A stretch of DNA of 64,000 nucleotides, from NCBI GenBank assembly GCA_963763325.1, contig CAVXOL010000023.1:62001-126000 (forward strand), written 5' to 3'. Source of the DNA: JBBECJ01 sp963763325 (GTDB taxonomy: Bacteria > Chloroflexota > Chloroflexia > Thermomicrobiales > CFX8). This document shows, one piece after another, positions 27,293 to 36,119 of the stretch (its first letter is position 1; the number at the start of each line of letters is the position of its first letter). The position numbers and the translations under genes are program-made. The notes beneath the pieces were generated by a model. The model ran no database searches and was not told the DNA's origin. It saw only the letters and a program-made list of their open reading frames with translations.

Positions 27293-28822
27293 TCAGTTGT
27301 ACGAGAACCAGTCCCAGGTACGGTCATCGTAGACGACGTAGACGGTCGTCGGTGTCTCGATCATCCATCCGTGCTCGAACACCTGGGTCATCCCCGAGTA
27401 GCTGATCGGGTACTCATGCAGTGCGTAGCCGACGCTATCCTGGATTGACTGATCCGATTCCCAGAGAGCACCGAAGTCTCCGCCAGGTGAGTAGATCCCT
27501 CCTTCGGGCATCACGAACGCATCTGGAGTCTCTCCGCCAAGAATTCCGAACACATCCCAGCCGGAGCCGAACTTGAAGACGTAAATGCTTGAACCGGATG
27601 CGTCGAGCATCATGACGCCGCGCTGGAAGTCGAGTTGATCGGTTAAAGTCGATTCGGCCGCTGAGACCGGCTGGCCCAGGCGATCCTGAACAGCCTGGTC
27701 CCGCCAGTACACATCACCAATCGCACCGATGACCGGGATCGAGTCGGGAGTTGGAGTCGCCGTCGGCTCAATCGGTTCGGTTGCGGTCGCCGTCGCTGTG
27801 GCGGTCGCCGTAGCGGTTGCCGCGGCTGTCGGAGGAATCGGTGTCACGGTCGCCGTTGCAGTCGGTGACGGCGACGATGTTGCTGTTGGGTCTTCATCGA
27901 CCGAAAATTCAGTTGGCTCGGGGGTCGCCGTCGGAGCGAGAGTGGTCGGGATAAGCGTCGGAACCGCCGGTCCGACTGGCGTCCCGCTGCCCGGGATGGG
28001 TGTTGTACCGGAGTCTGCTCTTGACGTCGGTGTTGCCGAAGCAGAACCTGCAGTAGTCGGACTAGCGTGAACTGCAGCTTCTGTCGGCACAGTTGTCGCA
28101 GACGGATCGATCGATTCGACTGTTGGTGTCAGCGATGCTCCAGGTGTGGGAGTCTGGACAGTTGTTTGACTATCCGATGTCATGAAGGCAAGTTGGAATG
28201 GCTCACTCAGTGGGTTGCCCCATTTGTCGGTCGCATCGGTCGATATTTTGATTTCGTAGAACGTGTCAGGCTTGAATGGCGTGCCGTCACCAATGATGAG
28301 CGTGTTACCGTCCCACGTTTGCGACAGCCGCCGTTCTTCAGCCTCAGGGAGAATCCCGAGTGCAGCAATGACTGATTCGTGGTTCATGTCCTTGTTGAAC
28401 TTAATCTCGACCGGTGTCGTGAGTGGCCACGTTTGCTCCTGGGTGGGCCTGGAAGACGCCACGGCCGGGTCAATGCCGCGCTCGTAGCCGCCGATGATCA
28501 GGTAGGTGGCGACGACGAAGATCAGCAGCACCGAGGCAACTGCGGCCATCGAGTATCCGAGCCTGCTGGTGATGAGGAAGAGCCGTCGAGGCTCGGCATC
28601 GATTGTTTGAGCGAAGATCGAATCAGTGAGATGTTGCGGTGCGTGAACAGCAGGCAACGCCCTGATCGAGCCACCAATGCCACGATAGGCGTCCAGCGTC
28701 AACTGGCAGTCGCGACAGGTCGCGAGGTGTTGTCGGAGCCGAGCGTTCTCCTCGCGGGTTGCTTCGCCGTCGATGAAGGCGGAAATCAGCTGGCGGCAGT
28801 CGTTGCAGGCTCGGTCAGCCAT
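27293..28822 (-). CDS. Membrane anti-sigma factor with a large extracellular repeat domain
   Basis: Cognate partner of the ECF sigma factor. N-terminal zinc-finger anti-sigma domain (C6, C9, H32, C36, C39), one transmembrane helix (about 90-112), a Big_5/Ig-like domain with FNKDMNHESV and PFKPDTFYEI, a long low-complexity Thr/Ala/Pro linker (about 215-350, TATATAT runs), and two C-terminal repeats with W..D..VQDRLG and W-S/W-D endings (about 360-509). The repeat resembles domains seen in Chloroflexota surface proteins. ATG 28822 overlaps the sigma stop (TGATG). The extracellular part is a likely sensor; release by rseP is plausible but not shown. Confidence 0.88.
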   Translation of the reverse strand: MADRACNDCRQLISAFIDGEATREENARLRQHLATCRDCQLTLDAYRGIGGSIRALPAVHAPQHLTDSIFAQTIDAEPRRLFLITSRLGYSMAAVASVLLIFVVATYLIIGGYERGIDPAVASSRPTQEQTWPLTTPVEIKFNKDMNHESVIAALGILPEAEERRLSQTWDGNTLIIGDGTPFKPDTFYEIKISTDATDKWGNPLSEPFQLAFMTSDSQTTVQTPTPGASLTPTVESIDPSATTVPTEAAVHASPTTAGSASATPTSRADSGTTPIPGSGTPVGPAVPTLIPTTLAPTATPEPTEFSVDEDPTATSSPSPTATATVTPIPPTAAATATATATATATATEPIEPTATPTPDSIPVIGAIGDVYWRDQAVQDRLGQPVSAAESTLTDQLDFQRGVMMLDASGSSIYVFKFGSGWDVFGILGGETPDAFVMPEGGIYSPGGDFGALWESDQSIQDSVGYALHEYPISYSGMTQVFEHGWMIETPTTVYVVYDDRTWDWFSYN

Positions 28823-29388
28823 CAGCTCACCTCGCCATCGGCGGCGATGTAGAGCTTGCGGAACTCTTCACGGCCCCGGAAGAGGACTGACTTGACCGCC
28901 GAACGCGACATGCCCAGGATGTCACCAATCTCTTCACACGAGAGTCCTTCGTACTCGCGAAGGACGAGCGCTGCGCGATTGCGCGGAGACATCTTGTTGA
29001 GGGTCGACTGGACGGAAGACGTTGTCTCGTGCGCGACGACGTTTCGTTCAGGGTCGTCGACGCCACCGTCCTCGAGCAGGTGCTCGTGCTTGGTGTTGTC
29101 CCAGGGTAGCCAGCGGATCCGTTTGCGCCGCCGCAGGACATCGAGACAGGCATTCGAAGCAATACGGTGCAGCCAGGCAGAGATGTTGAGCTCGGCATTC
29201 GTGCTGCCAAGACTCCGATATGCGCGCACGAAGCAATCCTGCGTGAGATCGTACGCATCATCCGGATCGCCCATCATGCGATAGATGAAGTTGTAGATCT
29301 GGCGCTCATATCGTTGGACGATCGCTTCAAATGCTGCTTGATCGCCCGCTTTCGCCCGGCTTACCCACACATCCTCTTCGGATGCCAT
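28822..29388 (-). CDS. ECF-subfamily RNA polymerase sigma factor
   Basis: Sigma70-family extracytoplasmic-function factor. Region 2 includes YNFIYRMMGDPDDAYDLTQDCFVRAY and the following LHRIASNACLDVLRRRKR; region 4 has LSCEEIGDILGMSRSAVKS. ATG 29388 gives about 188 residues; an in-frame ATG at 29460 adds 24 residues without a clear ribosome site. Translationally coupled to the anti-sigma gene. Divergent from the methyltransferase/reductase fusion. Confidence 0.93.
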   Translation of the reverse strand: MASEEDVWVSRAKAGDQAAFEAIVQRYERQIYNFIYRMMGDPDDAYDLTQDCFVRAYRSLGSTNAELNISAWLHRIASNACLDVLRRRKRIRWLPWDNTKHEHLLEDGGVDDPERNVVAHETTSSVQSTLNKMSPRNRAALVLREYEGLSCEEIGDILGMSRSAVKSVLFRGREEFRKLYIAADGEVS

Positions 29389-29559
29389 CAAGGCCCTTTC
29401 CACCACAGCCCTCCGTACGTATTCAACGTTCGAGAGGGCGGCTGGTTGTGCGCGTTCCATGAGTAGTTCGGCACGCGCAATCCAGTGAGAGACCGGGTGC
29501 TACAATCCGAAGTGCTCTATCATGAAGCCCATCAACTGTTTCCCTGGAAGGATACCCCA

Positions 29560-31434
29560 ATGGCGCATCCATTTCTCGAACGGATCCGATCCGGTCCGAT
29601 GCTATGTGACGGTGCGATGGGGACGATGTTGCATTCGATCGGCGTTCCGCTTGATGCCTGCTTCGACGAGTTGAACCTCACCCGTCGTGACGACGTGCTG
29701 GCCATCCATCGCGACTATATCGCTGCTGGCGCTGACATCATTGAAACCAATACCTTTGGCGCGAACCGCTTCAGGCTCGCGGAGCACCGGCTTGAAGGAC
29801 GCGTCCGTGACATCAATTTTCGCGGCGCGAAGCTGGCCAGCGAGGCGCGTGAGATCTCGGGTGTTCCGGTCCTGATCGCCGGCTCGATTGGCCCAACTGG
29901 CCGAGCCCAGATGCCGTTTGGATTGATCGATCCGGACGGGGTTCGGGCCGCGTTTCGCGAGCAGATCGAGGCGTTGCTCGAAGGCGGTGTCGACCTGCTG
30001 CTGTTCGAGACGATCAGCGCCCTTGATGAGATCCGGGAAGCGGTCCGGGCCGCGCGTGAGGTGTCGGACCTGCCAATCGTCGCGTCGATGACGTTCTCCG
30101 ACGATGGGCGAACGCTTGCCGGTCACTCCCCACAGGAGGTCGTCAACGTCCTCCAGGGGCTCGGCGTCGATGTGATCGGCGTCAACTGCAGCGTCGGTCC
30201 TCGACGGGTGCTTGATGTCCTGGCAGAGATGCGCGAGTACACGGCCGGCGTACAACTCTCCGGGCAACCGAACGCCGGCTGGCCGATGCAGGTTGGCGAT
30301 CGCGTCATCTATCCGTCGTCGCCTGACTACTTTGCCAACTACGTGACCGAGGCGCTCGACCTGGGTGTACGGTTGGTTGGTGGGTGCTGTGGGACGACGC
30401 CAGCGCACATCAAGTCGATGCGCGCGGCGCTCGACAGGTGGTCCGGAGAGGCTGCGGCCGTGGTGGTCAGCGCGCCACCGGTGCGCAAAATCGAACTGTT
30501 GCCGCCGGAAGAACCGACGCAACTGGCGCGCAAGATCGGTCGCGAGTTCGTCGTCTCGGTCGAGCTCGATCCACCCCGAGGGTTGAATCCGGAGAAGATG
30601 CTCGCCGGAGCGAGGCTGTTGAAAGAGGCCGGCGTTGATGCCGTGAACGTCGCTGATTCGCCGATGGCTCGCGTGCGGATGAGCGCTCTGGCGTTGTGCT
30701 TTCTGGTCCAGACTGAAGTCGGCGTTGAAACGATCCTGCACTTCACGACGCGCGATCGAAACCTGATGGGGCTGCAATCTGACCTGCTCGGTGCGCACGC
30801 ACTCGGAGTCCGCAACATCCTGGCACTGACCGGTGATCCGCCGAGCCTCGGAGACTATCCAAACGCCACAGCGGTCTATGACATCGACTCGACCGGGCTG
30901 GCGAAGGTGCTCAACTCGATGAACGAGGGGACCGATGCGATGGGTTCGCCAATCGGGATGCAGGCGAGCTTCACGATCGCTGTCGCGGTCGATCCGACCC
31001 GTGACGATCTGCCGCAGGAAGCTGACCGCCTGCGACGCAAGATCGGTGGCGGGGCCGACCTCGTCATGACGCAGCCCGTCTACGAGATGGCGACCTGGCG
31101 TGAATTCCTGGCGATCTACGAGGATCGCCACGGGCCGCTGACGGTGCCGGTCATGCTTGGCATCCTGCCATTGCAGAGCCACCGACACACTGAATTCCTG
31201 TACAACGAGGTGCCCGGCATCCGCCCAACCGAGATCATTCGCGAGCGGATGCGGTTGGCCGGAAGTCAGGGACGCAAGGTCGGGGTTGAGATCGCGCAGG
31301 AGCTGCTGCTGGAGGCGCGTGACGACGTGCATGGCGTCTACATCATGCCGTCATTTCATCGGTATGAAGTCGCGGCAGAGGTCCTCGACGTCCTCCACGA
31401 CCGCAGGTTGACGGCGGCGTTGCCCGCAGGCTAG
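29560..31434 (+). CDS. yitJ-like: Bifunctional homocysteine S-methyltransferase / methylenetetrahydrofolate reductase
   Basis: Methionine-synthesis fusion enzyme. N-terminal homocysteine methyltransferase domain (about 1-290) with DGAMGTML, GVNCSVGP and zinc-ligand GGCCGTTPAHI; C-terminal MetF-like flavoprotein domain (about 320-620) with SVELDPPRG, LALTGDPPSLGDYP and VMTQPVYE. No cobalamin or reactivation domain. ATG 29560 has GGAAGGA upstream. 624 residues. Same architecture as Bacillus YitJ. Ends just before the rplS promoter. Confidence 0.92.
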   Translation: MAHPFLERIRSGPMLCDGAMGTMLHSIGVPLDACFDELNLTRRDDVLAIHRDYIAAGADIIETNTFGANRFRLAEHRLEGRVRDINFRGAKLASEAREISGVPVLIAGSIGPTGRAQMPFGLIDPDGVRAAFREQIEALLEGGVDLLLFETISALDEIREAVRAAREVSDLPIVASMTFSDDGRTLAGHSPQEVVNVLQGLGVDVIGVNCSVGPRRVLDVLAEMREYTAGVQLSGQPNAGWPMQVGDRVIYPSSPDYFANYVTEALDLGVRLVGGCCGTTPAHIKSMRAALDRWSGEAAAVVVSAPPVRKIELLPPEEPTQLARKIGREFVVSVELDPPRGLNPEKMLAGARLLKEAGVDAVNVADSPMARVRMSALALCFLVQTEVGVETILHFTTRDRNLMGLQSDLLGAHALGVRNILALTGDPPSLGDYPNATAVYDIDSTGLAKVLNSMNEGTDAMGSPIGMQASFTIAVAVDPTRDDLPQEADRLRRKIGGGADLVMTQPVYEMATWREFLAIYEDRHGPLTVPVMLGILPLQSHRHTEFLYNEVPGIRPTEIIRERMRLAGSQGRKVGVEIAQELLLEARDDVHGVYIMPSFHRYEVAAEVLDVLHDRRLTAALPAG

Positions 31435-31449
31435 GGCCGATGCTATACT
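31420..31449 (+). promoter_or_regulatory. Promoter of rplS
   Basis: TTGCCC (31420-31425), 18-nt spacer, TATACT (31444-31449), 130 nt upstream of the rplS start. The -35 overlaps the last codons of the methyltransferase fusion gene. The leader contains GC-rich inverted stretches but no recognised r-protein site. Confidence 0.6.
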
Positions 31450-31579
31450 GCATCGGTTCCCGCCTCGCGCGGGGCATTTTGCGTGCGGGTCCGATTCGGG
31501 CAGCATGCCGGCCCGATCCGCATGGCGACCGAGCAGTCTCGGCCGCAGTCAGAACACAGATTGGCGAGGGTGGGAAACC

Positions 31580-31948
31580 ATGGTCGACACGATTCGTGAG
31601 CTCGAACGTGAGTTCTTCAAGAGTGACATTCCCGAATTCGGCCCCGGTGATACGGTCAGGGCGCACGTAAAGGTCGTTGAGGGCAACCGTGAGCGCCTGC
31701 AGGCGTTCGAAGGTGTCGTCATCCGCCGCCGTGGCGGGGGCGTCAACGAGAACTTCACGATCCGCCGAATCGCGTCGCACGGCATCGGCGTCGAGCGAAC
31801 CTTCCTGATTCACTCTCCTCGTGTTGACCGGATCGAAGTTCTTCGACACGGTCGGGTACGCCGCGCGAAGCTGTATTACCTGCGCGGGCGAACGGGCAAG
31901 GCCGCTCGTATTCGTGAGCGCCGCCGACCTGCCGGTTCGGTGATGTAA
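31580..31948 (+). CDS. rplS: 50S ribosomal protein L19
   Basis: Large-subunit protein at the 30S-50S interface. Recognisable segments: FGPGDTVRAHVKVVEGNRERLQ is reduced to the visible motifs PGDTVR and VVEGNRERLQ, then FEGVVIRRRGGG, FTIRRIASHGIGVERTF, HSPRVDRIEV and RRAKLYYLRGRTGKAARI. 122 residues. ATG 31580. Stands apart from rpsP/rimM/trmD, which usually precede it. Followed by its own terminator. Confidence 0.97.
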   Translation: MVDTIRELEREFFKSDIPEFGPGDTVRAHVKVVEGNRERLQAFEGVVIRRRGGGVNENFTIRRIASHGIGVERTFLIHSPRVDRIEVLRHGRVRRAKLYYLRGRTGKAARIRERRRPAGSVM

Positions 31949-31972
31949 ACCACCCCAGTCGTCAGAAGACGA

Positions 31973-32003
31973 ACGCGCGGCCCAATGTTGGGCCGCGCGT
32001 TTG
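31973..32003 (+). terminator. Intrinsic terminator after rplS
   Basis: 13-bp perfect stem (31973-31985 with 31988-32000) with a 2-nt centre and a TTTGCG-like tail, 24 nt after the rplS stop. Confidence 0.8.
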
Positions 32004-32115
32004 CGTGTTCAAGGTTGCGCAGATACGTCGTGGCAAATCCCATGCTAGAGCGTGATGCACAGCATCTGTCATTCAGACGCGTGACATTGTCGATCGACTG
32101 CAAAGGAACGGATCT

Positions 32116-32328
32116 ATGAGCAGCCACCCTGAGGGCGGGAGAAGCCCGGAGCAATTGCTCCACGCGGAGTCCTACACCGAAGAAGAACTGGCCAGCCTTG
32201 TCGGCATCGGTGTTTATGAAATCAGACGTGCTGCCCTGGAAGGGCGACTGCGCGCTCGAATTGTCGATGATGAAGTGATCTCGATCCGTCGCGACGACGC
32301 ACTGGAGTGGATCCGTACGCTCGACTAG
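32116..32328 (+). CDS. Small helix-turn-helix (excisionase-like) protein
   Basis: 70-residue protein with a predicted MerR/excisionase-type winged helix: YTEEELASLVGIGVYEIRRA (helix-turn-helix) then LRARIVDDEVISIRRDDALEWI (wing and final helix). ATG 32116 has AAAGGA about 9 nt upstream. Sits between rplS and rnhB in the same direction. DNA-binding is inferred from the fold pattern only; no target known. Confidence 0.7.
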   Translation: MSSHPEGGRSPEQLLHAESYTEEELASLVGIGVYEIRRAALEGRLRARIVDDEVISIRRDDALEWIRTLD

Positions 32329-32387
32329 CTGGAAGCTGGGTGCCGCCTACGAGACTGCGCTAGAATGGCGGCAAGCGACCGAAGGTT

Positions 32388-33110
32388 TTGATTGCGTTTG
32401 GACAAATCGCTGTGTCACTGGCCAACCAGAGCCATCGCAAGCAACCACAGCGATGTCCGACGTTGCGTTGGGAACAGCAGGCTTGGCGGGATGGAAAGCA
32501 ACTCGTCGCTGGTGTTGACGAGGCGGGCCGCGGAGCCTGGGCAGGACCTCTTGTTGCGGCAGCAGTCGTCCTGCCACGGGAGCCGCACGCGCGCGGACGA
32601 ATTACGCGGGCAATCAACCTTGCTGCGACTGTCGTTCGCGATTCAAAGCAACTCTCGGCAGAACAGCGACGACGCGTCGTTGACGTTCTGCGTTCGCTCG
32701 ACGTTTCACACGCGGTCGCGGTGATCTCGGCGAAGGAGATTGACGCGATCGGGCTAGGTCGAGCGAATCGGCTCGCGCTGTGCAGCGCCGTTAGCGGATT
32801 GATGCCCGAGCCGGAGCACGTCCTTGTTGACGCGTTTCGGTTGGACGACCTGCCATGCAGCCACGAACCCATTATCCACGGTGACAACCTTTCACAATCG
32901 ATCGCGATGGCGTCGATTGTCGCGAAGGTATTCCGTGATGGGCTGATGGCAGATCTGGATGTCGCGCTCCCGACGTATGGGTTCGGTTCCCACAAGGGGT
33001 ATGGGACGGCGTATCATCGTGCAGCGATTGAGAGGCACGGCGTCACCGCCCACCATCGTACCTCGTTCTCGCCGATTGCAGAGTTGCTGGCACGTGGCGC
33101 GGACGACTGA
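32388..33110 (+). CDS. rnhB: Ribonuclease HII
   Basis: Removes RNA from RNA-DNA hybrids and single ribonucleotides. GVDEAGRGAWAGPLVAAAVVLP carries the first two acidic residues; VRDSKQLS, HVLVDAF (third Asp) and IIHGDNLSQSIAMASIVAKV follow, then YGFGSHKGYGT. About 240 residues from TTG 32388; the start is uncertain (GTG 32412 also possible). Stop codon overlaps the yraN gene. rnhB-yraN adjacency is common in bacteria. Confidence 0.94.
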   Translation: MIAFGQIAVSLANQSHRKQPQRCPTLRWEQQAWRDGKQLVAGVDEAGRGAWAGPLVAAAVVLPREPHARGRITRAINLAATVVRDSKQLSAEQRRRVVDVLRSLDVSHAVAVISAKEIDAIGLGRANRLALCSAVSGLMPEPEHVLVDAFRLDDLPCSHEPIIHGDNLSQSIAMASIVAKVFRDGLMADLDVALPTYGFGSHKGYGTAYHRAAIERHGVTAHHRTSFSPIAELLARGADD

Positions 33111-33462
33111 CGCTGGTAACGCAGGCGAAGCGTTTGTCACTGGTCGCCTGCAGCGAGATGGTTACAGAATCCTCGATCGCAATTGGCGCGTCCGTGGTGG
33201 CGAGCTGGACATCGTTGCCCTGGACGGCGAAATACTGGTGTTTGTCGAGGTCAAGGTTCGGACCGACGGCCGTGTATCTGTTGCCGAGGAGTCGCTCGAC
33301 ACGCGGAAGCTTGGGCGGTTGATGATGGCGGCCGAGATGTACGTCGAATCGCACCCGGAACTGCTGGACAGACTCTGGCGGGTGGACTTCGTAGCGATCA
33401 CGCTCGCTGCAAATGGAACTGTCCGGCGATACAGTCACATCGAGAATGTGACGTTGGAGTGA
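33094..33462 (+). CDS. yraN: YraN/UPF0102-family endonuclease-like protein
   Basis: Small protein with a restriction-endonuclease-like fold: GEAFVTGRLQRDGYRILDRNWR, GELDIVALDGE and VFVEVKVRTD carry the acidic/Lys motif. GTG 33094 overlaps the rnhB end by 17 nt, which fits the usual pairing. 122 residues. Role unclear; proposed in Holliday-junction or DNA processing. No signal peptide. Confidence 0.92.
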   Translation: MARTTDAGNAGEAFVTGRLQRDGYRILDRNWRVRGGELDIVALDGEILVFVEVKVRTDGRVSVAEESLDTRKLGRLMMAAEMYVESHPELLDRLWRVDFVAITLAANGTVRRYSHIENVTLE

Positions 33463-33499
33463 CATCGCCGGAAGTCGGCACTGGGAAGAATGGGTTGCC

Positions 33500-34009
33500 G
33501 TGAGCCAGTCGGTGAAGGAGCATCGGGACAGCGCACCCGACAGCGTTGGATGCGTCGTCATCACCGTCAGCGATACGCGAACGGCCGAGACCGATCGCAG
33601 TGGGCAAATCATGCGCGAGCGGTTGGAGACGGCCGGGCATAGCATCGTCGGCTATGAGATCGTCAAGGACGAGCCGGAGCAGATCAATCGAGTGCTCGAC
33701 CAGTTCACCAGGATGCCGACGTGCCAGGCAATCCTGTTCAATGGCGGGACCGGCATAGCGACACGCGATACTACCTTCGACGTCATTTCAGGCAGGCTGG
33801 AAAAGACGCTACCAGGTTTTGGCGAGCTGTTTCGGATGCTGTCGTTCGACGAGATCGGTGCGGCGGCAATGCTGTCGCGAGCGACTGCCGGTGTTCTCAA
33901 TGGTCGATTGATCTTCTCGACGCCCGGATCCTCGAACGCGGTCGCGCTGGCGATGGACCGGCTGATTGCGGGGGAACTGGCGCATCTGGTATTTGAAGTG
34001 AACAAGTAG
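33500..34009 (+). CDS. moaB: Molybdenum-cofactor protein MoaB/Mog-type
   Basis: Molybdopterin adenylyltransferase-like domain. VVITVSDTRTAETDRSG, LFNGGTGIATRDTTFD (the GGTG phosphate loop), LPGFGELFR and FSTPGSSNAVALAMDRLI are typical. 169 residues, intact. GTG 33500. No other moa/moe genes are visible in the window. In line with rnhB and yraN. Confidence 0.92.
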   Translation: MSQSVKEHRDSAPDSVGCVVITVSDTRTAETDRSGQIMRERLETAGHSIVGYEIVKDEPEQINRVLDQFTRMPTCQAILFNGGTGIATRDTTFDVISGRLEKTLPGFGELFRMLSFDEIGAAAMLSRATAGVLNGRLIFSTPGSSNAVALAMDRLIAGELAHLVFEVNK

Positions 34010-34100
34010 TCGTCTGTCACTCGTCCGTAAGAACTGCGCTGCATGCTGGAAACGCGTCGGAGCGACGCGGCTCGCTCCGAAGTGGGAGACGAGGTGAAGT

Positions 34101-34787
34101 GTGGCCGGCACGATTCTTGTCGTTGACGACGAGCCGAGCATCGTTGAAGTCGTTTCGCTGTACCTGCGACGCGAAGGATTCAACGTGCTGACAGCCGGCG
34201 ACGGTGACGCGGCGCTGACGGCAGCCCGTGAGCATCTCCCTGACCTGATTGTGCTTGACATCATGCTGCCCAAGCGGAGTGGACTCGAAATCACGCGCAC
34301 GCTGCGGATGGAGCGGCCGGTGCCGATCATACTGTTGACGGCTCGAAGTGACGAAGCGGATCGGATCGTCGGGCTGGAACTCGGCGCCGATGACTATGTT
34401 GTGAAGCCGTTCAGCCCTCGTGAGGTCGTGGCTCGTGTCAAGGCTGTCCTACGCCGTACCGGTCGGGACGAGGCGGACGTCGGGGAGCGGCCACTGACAT
34501 TGGGATCCATGAAGGTTGTTCCAAGCGAACGCGTCGTGTCGATCGATGGGAACAGCGTCGATCTGACGGCGAAGGAGTTCGACCTGCTCTATTTCCTGGC
34601 GAGTCACCCGCGTCAGGTGTTTACACGAGACCAACTCCTCGACCGGGTCTGGGGTACAGAGTACATTGCCGACGAGAGTACGGTGACGGTCCATGTCCGG
34701 CGACTGCGCGAGAAGATTGAGCGCGACCCATCGAATCCGGAGTTCGTCGTGACTGTCTGGGGCGTTGGGTACAAGTTCAGTGGTTAG
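34101..34787 (+). CDS. OmpR-family response regulator (second two-component pair)
   Basis: Receiver domain (about 4-116) with VVDDEPS, phospho-Asp in IVLDIMLPK, LTARSD and VVKPFS; winged-helix effector (about 132-226) with LTAKEFDLLYFL, STVTVHVRRLREKI and terminal WGVGYKFSG. GTG 34101, GAGGTGA upstream. The kinase begins inside its last codons, so the pair is coupled. Not clearly WalR or PhoP. Confidence 0.93.
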   Translation: MAGTILVVDDEPSIVEVVSLYLRREGFNVLTAGDGDAALTAAREHLPDLIVLDIMLPKRSGLEITRTLRMERPVPIILLTARSDEADRIVGLELGADDYVVKPFSPREVVARVKAVLRRTGRDEADVGERPLTLGSMKVVPSERVVSIDGNSVDLTAKEFDLLYFLASHPRQVFTRDQLLDRVWGTEYIADESTVTVHVRRLREKIERDPSNPEFVVTVWGVGYKFSG

Positions 34788-36087
34788 TCTTCCGGCAGCC
34801 GCGACACGTCCGTTCCGGAAGGCGGGATCGTTCCCGTTGCTGATCTGGATCGCCGCCTTCATCGCCGCGCTCATCGTCGGTGTTGCATTGATGGAGTTGC
34901 CGGTCGGCGATCTGTGGATCATCGTCGTCTACCTGGTCGCCTCGGCCACGGTATCGAGCGTCGTCGGAATGCTCGTCTATCGCCTGACGGAGGTTCAGCG
35001 CCGGTCGATCCGGATGAAGGTGCTGCTGGCGCATGCGCTTGGGGCTGCGATCGTCATCGTCAACATCTTCGCGGCGGCCCAGTTGATGTTCATTTCGGCA
35101 CACGACCTCGGACTGTTGATGCTGCTGCTCGTGGCGTGCGCTGTCTTCTCGGTGACCTTCGGCGCGGCTGTCGCGGATCGCATGACGATCGCGGTAGAGC
35201 ATCTCTCGGCCGGGGCGCGCGAGGTCGCACAAGGGAACTTCGCGACGCGGGTAGAGGTGTCCAGCAACGACGAGCTGGCTGACCTGGCGCGCTCGTTTAA
35301 CGAGATGGTGGCGCATGTCAATCACGCGGCAGAAATGCGGCGTCGGGCGGAGGAATCGAGACGAGAGCTGGTTGCGGCCGTCTCGCACGACCTTCGGACG
35401 CCTTTGACGGCAATTCGGGCGATGCTGGAGGCACTGTCCGATGGCCTGGTGGATGATCCGGAAACGGTCCGGCGATACCACGACACGATGCGCTCGCAGG
35501 TTGATCATCTCAGTCGACTCATCGACGACCTGTTTGAGCTCAGTCAACTGGACGCAGGCGGTCCGCGGTTGGAGCGACAGCGGGTCGATCTGCGAGCGAT
35601 CGTTGCTGACGCCGTCGAGAGCTTCGCGATGAGCGGCACGACACGAAGGTCTGCTCTGAGCCTTCAATCAACCGAGCCAGTCATCGTCCACGTCGAGCCG
35701 GTGAAGATCGCCCGTGTCGTCAATAACCTGATCGAGAATGCGATACGTTTTGCTCCTGCCGACACGACGGTAGATGTGTCCGTGAGGAAAGTCGGAACGC
35801 ACGCTGTCGTGGACGTCAGAGATCGAGGAGAGGGCATCGACGCGTCTGACTTGCCCTACCTCTTCGATCGCTTCTATCGCGGTGAAAAGTCTCGTTCTCG
35901 TGAGTTTGGCGGGGCCGGACTCGGGCTGGCAATCGCGCGTGGCATCGTCGAGGCACACGACGGGATTATTGATGCCGGTAACGCAGATGGGGGCGGCGCC
36001 GTTTTTTCGTTCAGCCTGCCTCTCGCTGGAGTTCAGCAGTCCTCTGTCTGGGCCGCCAACCATGCTCTGTTATCATCGGGCGGTTGA
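34780..36087 (+). CDS. HAMP-domain sensor histidine kinase
   Basis: Partner of the preceding regulator. Four hydrophobic helices in the N-terminal third (about 25-125), HAMP domain (about 125-180), H-box AAVSHDLRTPLTAIRAM, N-box RVVNNLIENAIRFAP, G boxes DRGEGIDASDL and GGAGLGLAIARGI. GTG 34780 overlaps the regulator stop by 8 nt. About 435 residues. A membrane-embedded sensor with little extracellular sequence. Downstream gene is hisS. Confidence 0.92.
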   Translation: MVSLPAAATRPFRKAGSFPLLIWIAAFIAALIVGVALMELPVGDLWIIVVYLVASATVSSVVGMLVYRLTEVQRRSIRMKVLLAHALGAAIVIVNIFAAAQLMFISAHDLGLLMLLLVACAVFSVTFGAAVADRMTIAVEHLSAGAREVAQGNFATRVEVSSNDELADLARSFNEMVAHVNHAAEMRRRAEESRRELVAAVSHDLRTPLTAIRAMLEALSDGLVDDPETVRRYHDTMRSQVDHLSRLIDDLFELSQLDAGGPRLERQRVDLRAIVADAVESFAMSGTTRRSALSLQSTEPVIVHVEPVKIARVVNNLIENAIRFAPADTTVDVSVRKVGTHAVVDVRDRGEGIDASDLPYLFDRFYRGEKSRSREFGGAGLGLAIARGIVEAHDGIIDAGNADGGGAVFSFSLPLAGVQQSSVWAANHALLSSGG

Positions 36088-36119
36088 GATCAGCGGTGAA
36101 ACAGGCAGCAGGTTGCGCG

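Noticed and set aside
27729..28070. Plus-strand Val/Ala/Gly repeat frame and repeated GTCGCCG units
   Set aside because: Antisense of the Thr/Ala/Pro linker in the anti-sigma protein; not a CRISPR array or satellite.
29602..31332. Long minus-strand open frame (576 codons) opposite the methyltransferase fusion
   Set aside because: Arg/His/Asp-rich composition typical of an antisense shadow of a GC-rich gene; the plus strand carries clear enzyme motifs.
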